Assembly: GCF_014199265.1 (NCBI RefSeq)
Contig: NZ_JACIJG010000007.1
Span: 124,001 to 188,000 of the forward strand
Source: Brucella daejeonensis
Lineage (GTDB): Bacteria > Pseudomonadota > Alphaproteobacteria > Rhizobiales > Rhizobiaceae
DNA length: 64,000 nt
Direction of reading: 5' to 3'
Both the position numbers and the translations under genes were made by a program. How positions within the stretch are numbered: position 1 is the stretch's first letter; each line of letters begins with the position of its first letter. The notes under the pieces are model-generated. The model had not been told where the DNA came from and did no database searches. It saw only the letters and a program-made list of their open reading frames with translations. Shown piece after piece: positions 37,348 to 46,615 of the stretch.

Positions 37348-38702
37348 GTGCGGTCACTTTCGGAAAGGTTGATGGAAGAACCGGAGCCGTGGCTGTCGCC
37401 GGAGCGCACCGCATGGGCGGCCATGGTGGTGCCGTGGTTCATGGCCTGCGAGCGCCGCATCTGTTGCGCCCACGCGGGAGCGGTGCCGGCCGATGCGGAT
37501 GATGTGGCGGGGGCGGTGCTCCCGCCGCTGACCGTGCCTGCGGTGGATGAGCCGCCGGTCACACCGAAGGCGGCGCGTGCGCCACCGGAAAAGCTGGATT
37601 TGACGCTTTCGGTGGCTTTCGAGACGGCGCGCTTCAAGGGAGAGACGGCGGCCGAGCCTGCGGCGCGGGCAACACCGCCAAGGCCGGAAGCGACACCGGC
37701 CGCGCCGGACTGGCCGAGCGCGCCGACGCTATAGGCTGCGGTTGCCGCGCCCGCGGCCGTCGCCCCGCCGCGGACGGCAGCGGCCCCGCCGGACAGCGCA
37801 GCAGCACCACCCTTGGCGGCGAGCATGGCCCCGCCGCCAGCGGCGACGCCTGCACCTGCGACCGCAAGCCCGGTTCCCACGGCTGCGCCCGCGCCGAGCT
37901 GCGGGCCGCCCGAGACGATGCCGTTTGCTATGCCGGGGCCGAAAATGCCGAGGCCGAGCAGCGACAGAGCGGCGAGCACAATCGCCATGGCGTCGTCGAT
38001 GGTCGGCGTCGCCCCGCCGAAACCGGCCGTGAATTGCGAGAACAGGGTGCTGCCGATGCCGATGATGACGGCGAGCACCAGAACCTTGATGCCGGACGAC
38101 ACCACGTTGCCGAGCACCTTTTCGGCCATGAAGGCGGTCTTGCCGAAAAGGCCGAAGGGGATCAGCACGAACCCCGCTAAGGTGGTCAGCTTGAACTCGA
38201 TCAGCGTCACGAAAAGCTGGATGGCGAGGATGAAGAAGGCCAGCACCACCAGCGCCCATGCGAACAGCAGGCACGCGATCTGGATGAAGTTCTCGAAGAA
38301 CGCGATCCAGCCCATCAGGTCGGAAATGGAGTCGAGCAGCGGACGGCCGGCGTCGAGGCCGGTCTGCGCCACGCGACCCGGCCGCATAAGGTCGGCAACG
38401 GAAAAGCTCGTCCCCGATGCCATGAGGCCGAGGCCGGCGAAACTCTCGAAGACGATGCGGGCGAGGTTGTTCCAATTGCCGATGATGTAGGCGAAGACGC
38501 CGATGAACAGCGTCTTTTTGACCAGCCGCGCGATAATGTCGTCATCCGCGCCCCATGCCCAAAAGAGCGCGGCGAGCGTCACGTCGATGACGATCAGCGT
38601 TGTGGCGATGAAGGCGACCTCGCCGCCGAGCAGCCCAAAACCACTGTCGATGTAGGAGGTGAAGACTCCGAGGAAATTGTCGATGACGCCCGTGTTGCCC
38701 AT
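37344..38702 (-). CDS. trbL: Conjugal transfer protein TrbL (VirB6 type)
   Basis: This 452-residue polytopic channel protein opens MGNTGVIDNFLGVFTSYID and has about six membrane segments up to residue 270 (VAFIATTLIVIDVTLAALFW, ACLLFAWALVVLAFFILAIQ). It then has a long Gly/Ala-rich low-complexity domain (GAGVAAGGGAMLAAKGGAAA) and a Ser-rich tail, as usual for TrbL. Confidence 0.92.
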   Translation of the reverse strand: MGNTGVIDNFLGVFTSYIDSGFGLLGGEVAFIATTLIVIDVTLAALFWAWGADDDIIARLVKKTLFIGVFAYIIGNWNNLARIVFESFAGLGLMASGTSFSVADLMRPGRVAQTGLDAGRPLLDSISDLMGWIAFFENFIQIACLLFAWALVVLAFFILAIQLFVTLIEFKLTTLAGFVLIPFGLFGKTAFMAEKVLGNVVSSGIKVLVLAVIIGIGSTLFSQFTAGFGGATPTIDDAMAIVLAALSLLGLGIFGPGIANGIVSGGPQLGAGAAVGTGLAVAGAGVAAGGGAMLAAKGGAAALSGGAAAVRGGATAAGAATAAYSVGALGQSGAAGVASGLGGVARAAGSAAVSPLKRAVSKATESVKSSFSGGARAAFGVTGGSSTAGTVSGGSTAPATSSASAGTAPAWAQQMRRSQAMNHGTTMAAHAVRSGDSHGSGSSINLSESDRT

Positions 38703-38704
38703 GG

Positions 38705-38971
38705 TCAGCGCGCCTCGCTGCGGTCACGGCCGAGGAAGCGGTCGCGGGATTCAGCCCAAGCGGCGAGGCAGTCGGCATCGCTTGCGGCGGCCTCGCCGAG
38801 CTGCTGGCAACGGCGCAGGCTGTCGCGCAGGGGATCGGGCGGCGGCTGGAGGGCCGAGGCCGGGGGCGGCGCGGAAGGTTCATCCTTCCGCGCCATGTCG
38901 ATTGCGGTCGCCGTGACGGCGATAGCGATGAACACAACGGCCGCAAGCCGCGCCAGCATCTTGCCGTCCAT
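38705..38971 (-). CDS. trbK: Putative entry-exclusion protein TrbK (alternative type)
   Basis: This 88-residue protein has an N-terminal membrane anchor (LARLAAVVFIAIAVTATAID) and a short periplasmic part with two Cys and DCLAAWAESRDRFLG, typical of the TrbK-alt family that blocks redundant mating. Its position between trbJ and trbL agrees. It ends 2 bp before the trbL start. Confidence 0.82.
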   Translation of the reverse strand: MDGKMLARLAAVVFIAIAVTATAIDMARKDEPSAPPPASALQPPPDPLRDSLRRCQQLGEAAASDADCLAAWAESRDRFLGRDRSEAR

Positions 38972-38985
38972 GGCGAGCCTCCCGG

Positions 38986-39762
38986 TCAGTTGTTGCCGTT
39001 GTTGAACATCTGCGCATTGCCCGGCTGATAACCGCTGCCCGGCGTCAGGAACCGTTCGCGCTGGATGCGGCCCTGCTCGGCGGCGGTCGCGCGCTCCGCT
39101 TCTGTCAGCGCATCGGCGCGGCCGTTCGCCGAGATGACCGCGATCAGGTCGGAAAGCTGCTGCGACTGGAGGGCAAGAAGCTGGTTGCCGGCCTGCGTGG
39201 CTTGCAGCGCCCCGGTCGCGCCCTGACTCTGGCCGACCAGCGCGGCCATCTCGGCGCGGTTGGTGTCGATATTGCCGACCGCGCCCGCCTGCACGCGCAT
39301 AGCGTCCTGCAAACCGCCGACCGTGTTCTCCCAGCGGCCGCGCGCGTCGGCGACAAGCTGAGCGTCGGTCGCCGATAGCGAGACATTGCCATATTGCTGC
39401 TGGAACGCTTGGTCGATCTGCCCGACCTCGAAAGCGATGTTCTGCGCTTGGCCGAGAAGCTGCTGCGTGCGCTGGACGTTCTGCTGGAGCTGCTGGAGCG
39501 ACGAATACGGCAGGCTCGCCAGATTACGGGCCTGATTGATGAGCATCTGCGCCTCATTCTGGAGGCTGGTGATCTGGTTATTGATCTGTTCGAGCGTGCG
39601 CGCTGCCGTGAGCACGTTCTGCGCATAGTTGCTCGGGTCATAGACGATGCGGCCGAAGCCGAATTGCGCATGGGCCGGGCTTGCCAGCATGGGCGAAAGC
39701 GCGACGGGCACGGCGAGCGCCAGCGCGAGGGCCGAGGCCCCGACGATTTTTGGATAGGTCAT
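38986..39762 (-). CDS. trbJ: Conjugal transfer protein TrbJ (VirB5 type)
   Basis: This 258-residue secreted pilus-tip-type protein starts MTYPKIVGASALALALAVPV, with a signal peptide ending SPAHAQ, then FGFGRIVYDPSNYAQNVLTA. Long Gln-rich helices follow (LEQINNQITSLQNEAQMLIN). The ATG at 39762 overlaps the trbE stop by ATGA; the frame further upstream lies inside trbE and is a shadow. Confidence 0.92.
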   Translation of the reverse strand: MTYPKIVGASALALALAVPVALSPMLASPAHAQFGFGRIVYDPSNYAQNVLTAARTLEQINNQITSLQNEAQMLINQARNLASLPYSSLQQLQQNVQRTQQLLGQAQNIAFEVGQIDQAFQQQYGNVSLSATDAQLVADARGRWENTVGGLQDAMRVQAGAVGNIDTNRAEMAALVGQSQGATGALQATQAGNQLLALQSQQLSDLIAVISANGRADALTEAERATAAEQGRIQRERFLTPGSGYQPGNAQMFNNGNN

Positions 39763-42251
39763 GGAAGAATCTCCTGTGTGGGGTCGGTATCGAGCCGGGC
39801 CGGCACGGCGGATTCCGGCCGGTCGGCAAGATTGGTGAGGTTGGGGATCAGTTCGGCAGCCCAATCGACGCCGCGCTCACGCAGCCATGCGGCGAGGAAG
39901 CCGTCGCGACCGTGTTCGGCGACGATCTGCGCAATGAGCGTCTGGTCGGATTTGGCGGATGCGGCGCAGAGGGCGAGGCCGACTTCGGACAGGCCAAGCT
40001 CGAACAGGCGATTGCCCCTGCGGCTTTGGCAGTAGTAATCCCGCTTGGGCGTGGCCCGTGCGAGGATTTCGATCTGCCTGTCATTGAGTCCGAAACGGCG
40101 ATAAATGGCCGTGATCTGCGGCTCGATGGCCCGCTCGTTCGGCAGCAGGAGCCGCGTCGGGCAGCTCTCGATAATCGCGGGCGCGATGTTACTGCCGTCG
40201 ATGTCGGAAAGGCTTTGCGTGGCGAAGATGACGCTGGCGTTTTTCTTGCGCAGCGTTTTCAGCCATTCGCGGAGCTGGCCGGCGAAACCCTCGTCGTCCA
40301 GCGCAAGCCAACCCTCGTCGATGATGAGCAGCGTCGGCCGCCCGTCGAGTCGGTCGCCGATGCGATGGAACAGATAGGCGAGCACGGCCGGGGCCGCGCC
40401 GGTCCCGACAAGGCCCTCGATCTCGAACGCCTGCACGTCCGCCGATCCCAAATGCTCTGTCTCGGCGTCGAGCAGCCGGCCATAGGCACCGCCGACGCAG
40501 AACGGCCGGAGCGCCTGTTTCAGATCGTTGGATTGCAGCAGCACCGCAAGGCCGGTGATGGTGCGTTCCTCGACCGGGGCCGAGGCGAGCGAAGTCAGCG
40601 CCGTCCAAAGATATTCCTTGACCTCGGGCGTGATGGCGATGCCTTCGCGCATGAGGATGGCGGCAATCCAGTCCGCCGCCCATGCGCGCTCATAGGTGTC
40701 GTGGATGCGGGCAAGCGGCTGGAGCGAAACGGACGCCTCGTCCCCTTCTGTCAGCCCGCCGCCAAGGTCGTGCCAGTCACCGCCCATGGCGAGCGCGGCG
40801 GCGCGGATGCTGCCGCCGAAGTCGAAGGCGAAGACCTGCGATCTCGCATAGCGCCGGAACTGCAAGGCCATGAGGGCAAGCAACACGGATTTGCCCGCGC
40901 CCGTGGGGCCGACGACAAGGGTGTGGCCTACGTCGCCGACATGGAGACTTAGCCGGAACGGGGTTGAGCCTTCGGTCTTTCCAAAGAGCAAAGGGGGCGC
41001 ACCGAAATGCTCGTCCCGTTCCGGCCCCGCCCACACCGCCGAAAGCGGGATCATGTGGGCGAGATTCAAAGTGCTGATAGGCGGCTGGCGGACATTCGCG
41101 TAGGCGTGTCCGGGGAGGCTGCCGAGCCATGCGTCAACCGCGTTGACGCTCTCGGGCATGGCGGTGAAGTCGCGGCCCTGAATGATCTTCTCGACCAGGC
41201 GCAGCTTCTCTTGCGCCACGCGCGGGTCGGCATCCCATACGGTGACGGTCGCCGTGACGTAGGCCATGCCCGCCACGTCCGCCCCAAGCTCCTGCAACGC
41301 CATGTCGGCGTCGAGCGCCTTGTTCGCGGCATCGGTGTCCACAAGGGCGGACGCCTCGTTGGTCATCACCTCTTTCAGAATCGCGGCGACGCTCTTGCGC
41401 TTGGCGAACCATTGGCGACGGATGCGGGTCAGCAGCCGGGTCGCATCGGTCTTGTCGAGCAGGATCGCGCGCGTGCTCCACCTGTAGGGGAACGGCAGCC
41501 GGTTCATTTCATCGAGCAGGCCGGGCGTCGTCGCGGTCGGAAATCCCACGATGGTCAGAACGCGCAGATGCGCGTCGCCAAGGCGCGGCTCCAGCCCGCC
41601 GGTCAACGGCTGGTCGGCGAGCAGCGCGTCGAGGTGCATGGGCACCTCGGGCACGCGCACACGATGCCGGTTCGTCGAGATGGTGGAATGGAGATAGGTC
41701 AGCGTCGCGCCGTCATCCATCCAACGGCACTCGGGCATGAAGCCGTCGAGCAAGGCCAGCACGCGGTCGGTGCGGTCGATGAAGCCGCGCAGGACTTCCC
41801 ACGGGTCCATACCCGTTTTCTCTCGGCCCTCGTAGAGCCAGCTTTCCGCCCGCGCCGCTTCCTCGGCGGGTGGTAGCCAGAGGAAGGTGAGGAAATAGCC
41901 GGACACGAAATGCGCGTCCGCTTCCTCGAAACCGGCCTTGCGCTCGGCATCGACCAGCGCCGACGCGGGATCGGGAAACATGCTGTCGGGATAGGTCGCC
42001 GCCTCGCTGCGCTGCGCCTCGACGAAGATGCTCCAGCCGGAGCCGAGGCGGCGCACGGCGTTGTTGATGCGGCCGGCGACGGCGACCAGCTCGGCCGCGA
42101 CGGCGGAATCCAGATCAGGACCGCGAAACTTCGCCGTTCTCTGAAAACTCCCGTCCTTGTTCAAGACGACGCCGGAGCCGACCAATGCGGCCCATGGCAG
42201 ATAATCGGCGAGCCGGGTGGCGGTGCGGCGGTATTCGGCAAGGTTCATCAT
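39759..42251 (-). CDS. trbE: Conjugal transfer ATPase TrbE (VirB4 type)
   Basis: This 830-residue cytoplasmic ATPase drives pilus biogenesis. The CagE/VirB4 N-terminal region is followed by Walker A (VVGPTGAGKSVLLALMA) and Walker B (PTLLIIDEGWLALDDEGFAG), then VIFATQSLSDIDGSNIAPAI. I start at the ATG at 42251 (MMNLAEYRRTATRLADYLPW), just after the trbD stop. It is the largest gene of the trb operon. Confidence 0.94.
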   Translation of the reverse strand: MMNLAEYRRTATRLADYLPWAALVGSGVVLNKDGSFQRTAKFRGPDLDSAVAAELVAVAGRINNAVRRLGSGWSIFVEAQRSEAATYPDSMFPDPASALVDAERKAGFEEADAHFVSGYFLTFLWLPPAEEAARAESWLYEGREKTGMDPWEVLRGFIDRTDRVLALLDGFMPECRWMDDGATLTYLHSTISTNRHRVRVPEVPMHLDALLADQPLTGGLEPRLGDAHLRVLTIVGFPTATTPGLLDEMNRLPFPYRWSTRAILLDKTDATRLLTRIRRQWFAKRKSVAAILKEVMTNEASALVDTDAANKALDADMALQELGADVAGMAYVTATVTVWDADPRVAQEKLRLVEKIIQGRDFTAMPESVNAVDAWLGSLPGHAYANVRQPPISTLNLAHMIPLSAVWAGPERDEHFGAPPLLFGKTEGSTPFRLSLHVGDVGHTLVVGPTGAGKSVLLALMALQFRRYARSQVFAFDFGGSIRAAALAMGGDWHDLGGGLTEGDEASVSLQPLARIHDTYERAWAADWIAAILMREGIAITPEVKEYLWTALTSLASAPVEERTITGLAVLLQSNDLKQALRPFCVGGAYGRLLDAETEHLGSADVQAFEIEGLVGTGAAPAVLAYLFHRIGDRLDGRPTLLIIDEGWLALDDEGFAGQLREWLKTLRKKNASVIFATQSLSDIDGSNIAPAIIESCPTRLLLPNERAIEPQITAIYRRFGLNDRQIEILARATPKRDYYCQSRRGNRLFELGLSEVGLALCAASAKSDQTLIAQIVAEHGRDGFLAAWLRERGVDWAAELIPNLTNLADRPESAVPARLDTDPTQEILP

Positions 42252-42261
42252 GGCCGCGCCC

Positions 42262-42543
42262 TCACACCGCCAGAAAAGCCGGGATGCGCAGATGCCGCCT
42301 CCCGACCTCGACGAATTGGGGATCGCGCTTCGCCGCCCACACGGCCGCGAAATGGCCGATGGCCCATATGGCGAGGCCGACCAGCCAAAGACGCAGGCCA
42401 AGGCCCACGGCCCCGGCCAGCGTCCCGTTCATGATGGCGATGGCGCGCGGAGCGCCGCCGAGCAGGATATGCTCGGTCAGCGCCCGATGGACCGGGACCG
42501 TGAATCCCGGCACCGCGTCGAGCTGTTCGAGGCCGCCCGCCAT
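42262..42543 (-). CDS. trbD: Conjugal transfer protein TrbD (VirB3 type)
   Basis: This 93-residue protein (MAGGLEQLDAVPGFTVPVHR, then HILLGGAPRAIAIMNGTLAG) has one or two hydrophobic helices and ends VEVGRRHLRIPAFLAV, the usual TrbD/VirB3 pattern. Its ATG overlaps the trbC stop (TGATG). The part of this frame upstream of 42543 lies in trbC and is not coding. Confidence 0.9.
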   Translation of the reverse strand: MAGGLEQLDAVPGFTVPVHRALTEHILLGGAPRAIAIMNGTLAGAVGLGLRLWLVGLAIWAIGHFAAVWAAKRDPQFVEVGRRHLRIPAFLAV

Positions 42544-42875
42544 CAGATGAGCGCCCCGCCGCCGAACGAGAAGAACGACAGGAAAAAGCTCGACGCCGCG
42601 AAGGCGATGGACAGGCCGAATACGATCTGGATCAGACGACGGAAGCCACCGCTGGTATCGCCGAACGCAAGGGTCAGGCCGGTCACGATGATGATGATGA
42701 CGGCGATGATCTTGGCGACCGGCCCCTCGATGGACTGGAGGATTTGCTGCAAGGGCTGTTCCCATGGCATCGACGAACCGGACGCATGGGCGGCCGGGGC
42801 GAGCATGAGACTGATGGCAAGGGCGGATGCGGCGGTCGCCATAGTGCGATAGCCGCGCGAAATCGTGCGGATCAT
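42543..42875 (-). CDS. trbC: Conjugal transfer pilin TrbC (VirB2 type)
   Basis: This 110-residue prepilin has a long signal peptide (ending LAPAAHA), then two hydrophobic helices (VAKIIAVIIIIVTGLTLAFG and LIQIVFGLSIAFAASSFFLSF) separated by GDTSGGFRR, the VirB2 pilin layout. It overlaps trbB and trbD at its two ends. It is the major pilus subunit of the transfer system. Confidence 0.92.
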   Translation of the reverse strand: MIRTISRGYRTMATAASALAISLMLAPAAHASGSSMPWEQPLQQILQSIEGPVAKIIAVIIIIVTGLTLAFGDTSGGFRRLIQIVFGLSIAFAASSFFLSFFSFGGGALI

Positions 42876-43867
42876 GAAGATTCTCCTGTGCTGGTGGGGA
42901 TTGCCAAAGGGATGGGATGCGTGATGCGATAGTCGCCGTCCGGCCCCAGCCCTTCGACGCGGGCAAGCTCGGCAAGCCGGCGCGCGGAACCGCGCCCGGA
43001 AAGGACGGCAACAAGGTCGATAGTCTCGGCGATCAGGGCGCGCGGGACGGTAACGACAGCCTCTTGGATGAGCTGTTCAAGACGGCGCAGCGCGCCGATG
43101 CCGGTGCCGGCGTGAATGGTGCCGATCCCGCCCGGATGGCCGGTGCCCCACGCTTTGAGCAGGTCGAGGGCTTCGGAGCCGCGCACCTCGCCGATGGGGA
43201 TGCGGTCGGGGCGCAGGCGCAGCGAGGACCGCACAAGGTCCGACAGGCTGGCGACGCCATCCTTCGTCCGCATGGCGACAAGGTTGGGCGCGGCGCATTG
43301 CAGCTCGCGCGTGTCCTCGATGATGACGACGCGATCCGCCGTCTTCGCCACCTCGGCGAGCAGCGCATTGGTCAGCGTGGTCTTGCCGGTGCTGGTGCCG
43401 CCCGCCACGAGGATGTTTGCGCGGGAGGAAACGGCCGCGCGTAACGTCGCGGCCTGATCGGTGGACATGATCCCCGCCGCCACATAGTCGTCGAGGCTGA
43501 ACACGGCGACGGCGGGCTTGCGGATTGCGAAGGTCGGGGCGGCGACCACGGGTGGCAGCAGGCCCTCGAATCTTTCGCCAGACTCCGGCAACTCGGCCGA
43601 GACGCGCGGGCTGCGGGTATGAACCTCCGCGCCGACATGATGCGCGACCAGCCGAACGATGCGTTCGCCATCGGCGGCGGACAGGCGCTCGCCCGTGTCG
43701 GAAAGCCCTTCGGACAGGCGGTCGATCCACAACCGCCCGTCCGGGTTCAACATCACCTCGACCACGGCCGGGTCTTCGAGCAGCCGGGCAATGGCGGGGC
43801 CGAGCGCGGTGCGCAACATGCGTGCGCCGCGCGCAATGGCTTCCGGTCTTTGGTGGTTGGTGGTCAT
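42872..43867 (-). CDS. trbB: Conjugal transfer ATPase TrbB (VirB11 type)
   Basis: This is a 331-residue hexameric secretion ATPase. Walker A is [19 protein letters not shown], the Asp box [13 protein letters not shown], and the His box [14 protein letters not shown], all intact. It is the first gene of the trb operon, and a 19-bp motif shared with the traG leader lies 120-140 bp upstream. Confidence 0.94.
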   Translation of the reverse strand: MTTNHQRPEAIARGARMLRTALGPAIARLLEDPAVVEVMLNPDGRLWIDRLSEGLSDTGERLSAADGERIVRLVAHHVGAEVHTRSPRVSAELPESGERFEGLLPPVVAAPTFAIRKPAVAVFSLDDYVAAGIMSTDQAATLRAAVSSRANILVAGGTSTGKTTLTNALLAEVAKTADRVVIIEDTRELQCAAPNLVAMRTKDGVASLSDLVRSSLRLRPDRIPIGEVRGSEALDLLKAWGTGHPGGIGTIHAGTGIGALRRLEQLIQEAVVTVPRALIAETIDLVAVLSGRGSARRLAELARVEGLGPDGDYRITHPIPLAIPTSTGESS

Positions 43868-43987
43868 GTCGGCCCCGGCTTCTTGCGGGGACGCGACAGG
43901 CCATCCCCGGATCGGGGTCGATTAAGAGAGGCCGAAATCTGGCCGGTTCAACAAGTATCTAGCTGCGTGCGGTGATCGGCGGCGAAC

Positions 43988-44006
43988 GGCGGTAAATAGG
44001 ATGGGT
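43988..44006. promoter_or_regulatory. Transfer-operon motif, copy 1 (upstream of trbB)
   Basis: GGCGGTAAATAGGATGGGT differs at only two positions from 46592-46610 upstream of traG. The distance to the downstream gene start is similar (about 120 and 102 bp), and both sites precede minus-strand transfer genes. This is consistent with a common promoter or operator. Confidence 0.5.
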
Positions 44007-44014
44007 CCGAATAC

Positions 44015-44494
44015 TTACTCTTGATCGCCGTTGCTCTCGGACTCGTCCGGCAACGGATCGTCGGGAAGTGAGTCGAGGTCACGCGACAGCTCTTTGAGGA
44101 ACCTGTCGCCCGTCGCCAGACGCCGGCCGAGATTCTGCATGAAGCCCTCAAACCGCTCCGCGCCTTTGGCGCGGGCAGCGGATTGTGCGGCTCCCGTAAG
44201 CGGCGGCGTGAGGGTCATCCAGAAATGGATGAACTGCGCGACCGCCTCGCCAAGGACGGCGAGGTCTAGGTCGAGCGTGTCGATCTGGCGGCCGAGCTTG
44301 TCCAAGCGGCGCGACATGGCGGCTTCAAGCTGGTCGGCGGAATCGCCGGACAGGTAGGACATGACCGCCGCCTCAACGATGGCGGATTTCGAGACATTGC
44401 GGCGCAGCGCCACCGAGCGGCGCAGCGCCATCGCCTCGATCTGTGGAATGAGCGCGGGGTCGAAATAGAGATTCAGGCGGGTTCTGGTTGCCAT
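44015..44494 (-). CDS. CopG/ribbon-helix-helix protein of the transfer region
   Basis: This 159-residue protein has an N-terminal ribbon-helix-helix-like segment (ATRTRLNLYFDPALIPQIEA, then SKSAIVEAAVMSYL) and a helical middle (LDKLGRQIDTLDLDLAVLGE). Proteins of this size lie between traG and trbB in related elements and are annotated as CopG-family regulators. The start at 44494 is chosen because the frame upstream overlaps the traG stop region. Confidence 0.78.
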   Translation of the reverse strand: MATRTRLNLYFDPALIPQIEAMALRRSVALRRNVSKSAIVEAAVMSYLSGDSADQLEAAMSRRLDKLGRQIDTLDLDLAVLGEAVAQFIHFWMTLTPPLTGAAQSAARAKGAERFEGFMQNLGRRLATGDRFLKELSRDLDSLPDDPLPDESESNGDQE

Positions 44495-44504
44495 GGGCGT
44501 ATCC

Positions 44505-46490
44505 TCAAAGGTCGATTCCATCATCGGGGTTCATCGCCACCTGCCGCGCCACCATCCTCATGCGCTGGCGCATGGCGCGGGCCTTGGCCGCGTCAACGTC
44601 CGGCTCGTCGTCCAGAAACTCGAACTCCTGTTCGGGGGATGGCGGCGGGGCGACGATTTCCTCATGCTCGGGCAATTCCGGCTCGCGGCGGATGCCCGCA
44701 TTGGCCGGATCACCTTCGGCCTCGCTTCCGCACGTCGCGGAACGGCTTTCCGCCGCGACCACGCGGCCGGACCAATCATCGGCGGATGGGCTGGGCGCCA
44801 GCGGAGCGGCGACCAGATCGGGCGGGGTCAGGATGCGTTCCTGCAATCGCGCATCCTCGAAATAGCGCGCCTTGATGGCGCGGATCGGCGGCGTGCCCGC
44901 GACCATGACGATTTCGTCGGTGGGTGGAAGCTGCATGATTTCGCCCGGCGTGAGCAGCGGCCGGGCCGTCTCCTGCCGCGACACCATCAAGTGACCTAAC
45001 CACGGGGCTAGGCGGTGCCCTGCGTAGTTGGTGGAGTCGCGCAGCTCGGTCGCCGTGCCTAATGCGTCTGAAACACGCTTCGCCGTCCTTTCGTCGTTCG
45101 TGGCGAAGCTGACGCGGACGTGGCAGTTGTCGAGGATCGCGTTGTTCGGGCCATAGGCGCGCTCGATTTGATTGAGGCTCTGCGCAATCAGAAAGCCTTT
45201 GATGCCGTAACCCGCCATGAAGGCGAGCGCCGATTCAAAGAAGTCGAGCCGGCCAAGCGCCGGAAACTCGTCCAGCATCAACAGCAACCGATGCCGCTTG
45301 CCGGAGGTGGTCAATTCCTCCGTTAACCGCCTGCCGATCTGGTTGAGGATCAGGCGGATAAGCGGCTTGGTGCGGTTTATGTCGGACGGCGGCACGACCA
45401 GATAGAGCGTGACGGGCTGGCGGCTGCCGACCAGATCGGCAATGCGCCAATCGCATCGCGCCGTCACCCGCGCCACCACGGGATCGCGGTAGAGGCCGAG
45501 AAACGACATGGCGGTGCTCAATACGCCCGACCGTTCGTTCTCGGATTTGTTCAGCAGTTCGCGGGCCGACGACGCGATGACGGGATGAACGCCTGCTTCG
45601 CCGAGATGCGGCGTATCCATCATGGCACGCAAGGTCGCCTCGACCGGACGGCGGGGATCGGACAGGAAGTTGGCGACGCCCGCCAAGGTCTTGTCCTTCT
45701 CCGCATAGAGAACATGCAGGATCGCGCCGACCAGCAGCGAATGGCTGGTCTTTTCCCAATGGTTGCGCTTGTCGAGACTGCCTTCGGGATCGACCAGAAT
45801 ATCCGCGATGTTCTGCACGTCGCGGACTTCCCATTCCCCCTGCCGCACTTCGAGCAGCGGATTGTAGGCGGACGATCTGGCGTTCGTGGGATCGAACAGC
45901 AGCACACGGCCATGCTTCGCGCGAAAGCCCGCTGTCAGCGTCCAGTTCTCCCCTTTTATGTCATGGACGATGGCGGATGCCGGCCATGTCAGCAGCGTCG
46001 GCACCACCAGCCCGACGCCTTTGCCGCTGCGCGTCGGGGCGAAGCATAGGACATGCTCGGGACCGTCATGGCGCAGATAGTCCCGGTCGTATCGGCCGAG
46101 CAGGACACCATCGGGGCCGAGCAATCCGGCGGCGCGGATTTCCTTGTCCTCGGCCCATCGCGCGGAGCCGTATGTGGCGACGTTGCGCGCTTCCCGCGCC
46201 CGGATAATCGACATGAAGATGGCAGCGACGATGGCGAGGAAACCGCCCGATACCGCGATGATGCCGCCCTCGACGAAGATCGTGGGCGCGTAGGCGTCGA
46301 ACGAAAACCACCACCAGAAGAAGGCCGGCGGGTAGTAGATCGGCAGGCCCGCCAGCTCGAACCATGGATTGCCAAGCTGGGGCTGGAAGCCAAGGCGGAA
46401 CGCTACCCATTGCGTCGCCGCCCACGTCATCACCAGAACGATGGTGAAGACGACAGCGATCTGACCCCAAAGGATTCGGCCTCCGCGCAA
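44505..46490 (-). CDS. traG: Type IV coupling protein TraG/VirD4
   Basis: This 661-residue inner-membrane ATPase recruits the relaxosome to the secretion channel. Two or three N-terminal membrane segments (IAVVFTIVLVMTWAATQWVA; GGIIAVSGGFLAIVAAIFMS) are followed by Walker A CFAPTRSGKGVGLVVPTLL and Walker B LLLMLDEFPALGRLDFF. The C-terminal acidic tail (EQEFEFLDDEPDVDAAKARA) is probably a substrate-contact region. The leader upstream (46491-46615) ends at the resistance cargo. Confidence 0.94.
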   Translation of the reverse strand: MRGGRILWGQIAVVFTIVLVMTWAATQWVAFRLGFQPQLGNPWFELAGLPIYYPPAFFWWWFSFDAYAPTIFVEGGIIAVSGGFLAIVAAIFMSIIRAREARNVATYGSARWAEDKEIRAAGLLGPDGVLLGRYDRDYLRHDGPEHVLCFAPTRSGKGVGLVVPTLLTWPASAIVHDIKGENWTLTAGFRAKHGRVLLFDPTNARSSAYNPLLEVRQGEWEVRDVQNIADILVDPEGSLDKRNHWEKTSHSLLVGAILHVLYAEKDKTLAGVANFLSDPRRPVEATLRAMMDTPHLGEAGVHPVIASSARELLNKSENERSGVLSTAMSFLGLYRDPVVARVTARCDWRIADLVGSRQPVTLYLVVPPSDINRTKPLIRLILNQIGRRLTEELTTSGKRHRLLLMLDEFPALGRLDFFESALAFMAGYGIKGFLIAQSLNQIERAYGPNNAILDNCHVRVSFATNDERTAKRVSDALGTATELRDSTNYAGHRLAPWLGHLMVSRQETARPLLTPGEIMQLPPTDEIVMVAGTPPIRAIKARYFEDARLQERILTPPDLVAAPLAPSPSADDWSGRVVAAESRSATCGSEAEGDPANAGIRREPELPEHEEIVAPPPSPEQEFEFLDDEPDVDAAKARAMRQRMRMVARQVAMNPDDGIDL

Positions 46491-46591
46491 TGCAGGCTCC
46501 AGTCGGCAAAAGAGACGGAGCCGATCAGAGAGTAGGCAAAATCGGGACGGGCAACAGGAAAGACGCTGCCGGAGGGCTGCCGGATACTATC

Positions 46592-46610
46592 GGCGGCAAA
46601 TAGGACGGGT
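46592..46610. promoter_or_regulatory. Transfer-operon motif, copy 2 (upstream of traG)
   Basis: GGCGGCAAATAGGACGGGT matches the motif upstream of trbB at 17 of 19 positions. It lies 102 bp upstream of the traG start and only a few bases from the end of the cargo lysR, so the cargo probably joined the element just beyond this site. Confidence 0.5.
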
Positions 46611-46615
46611 TGCCT

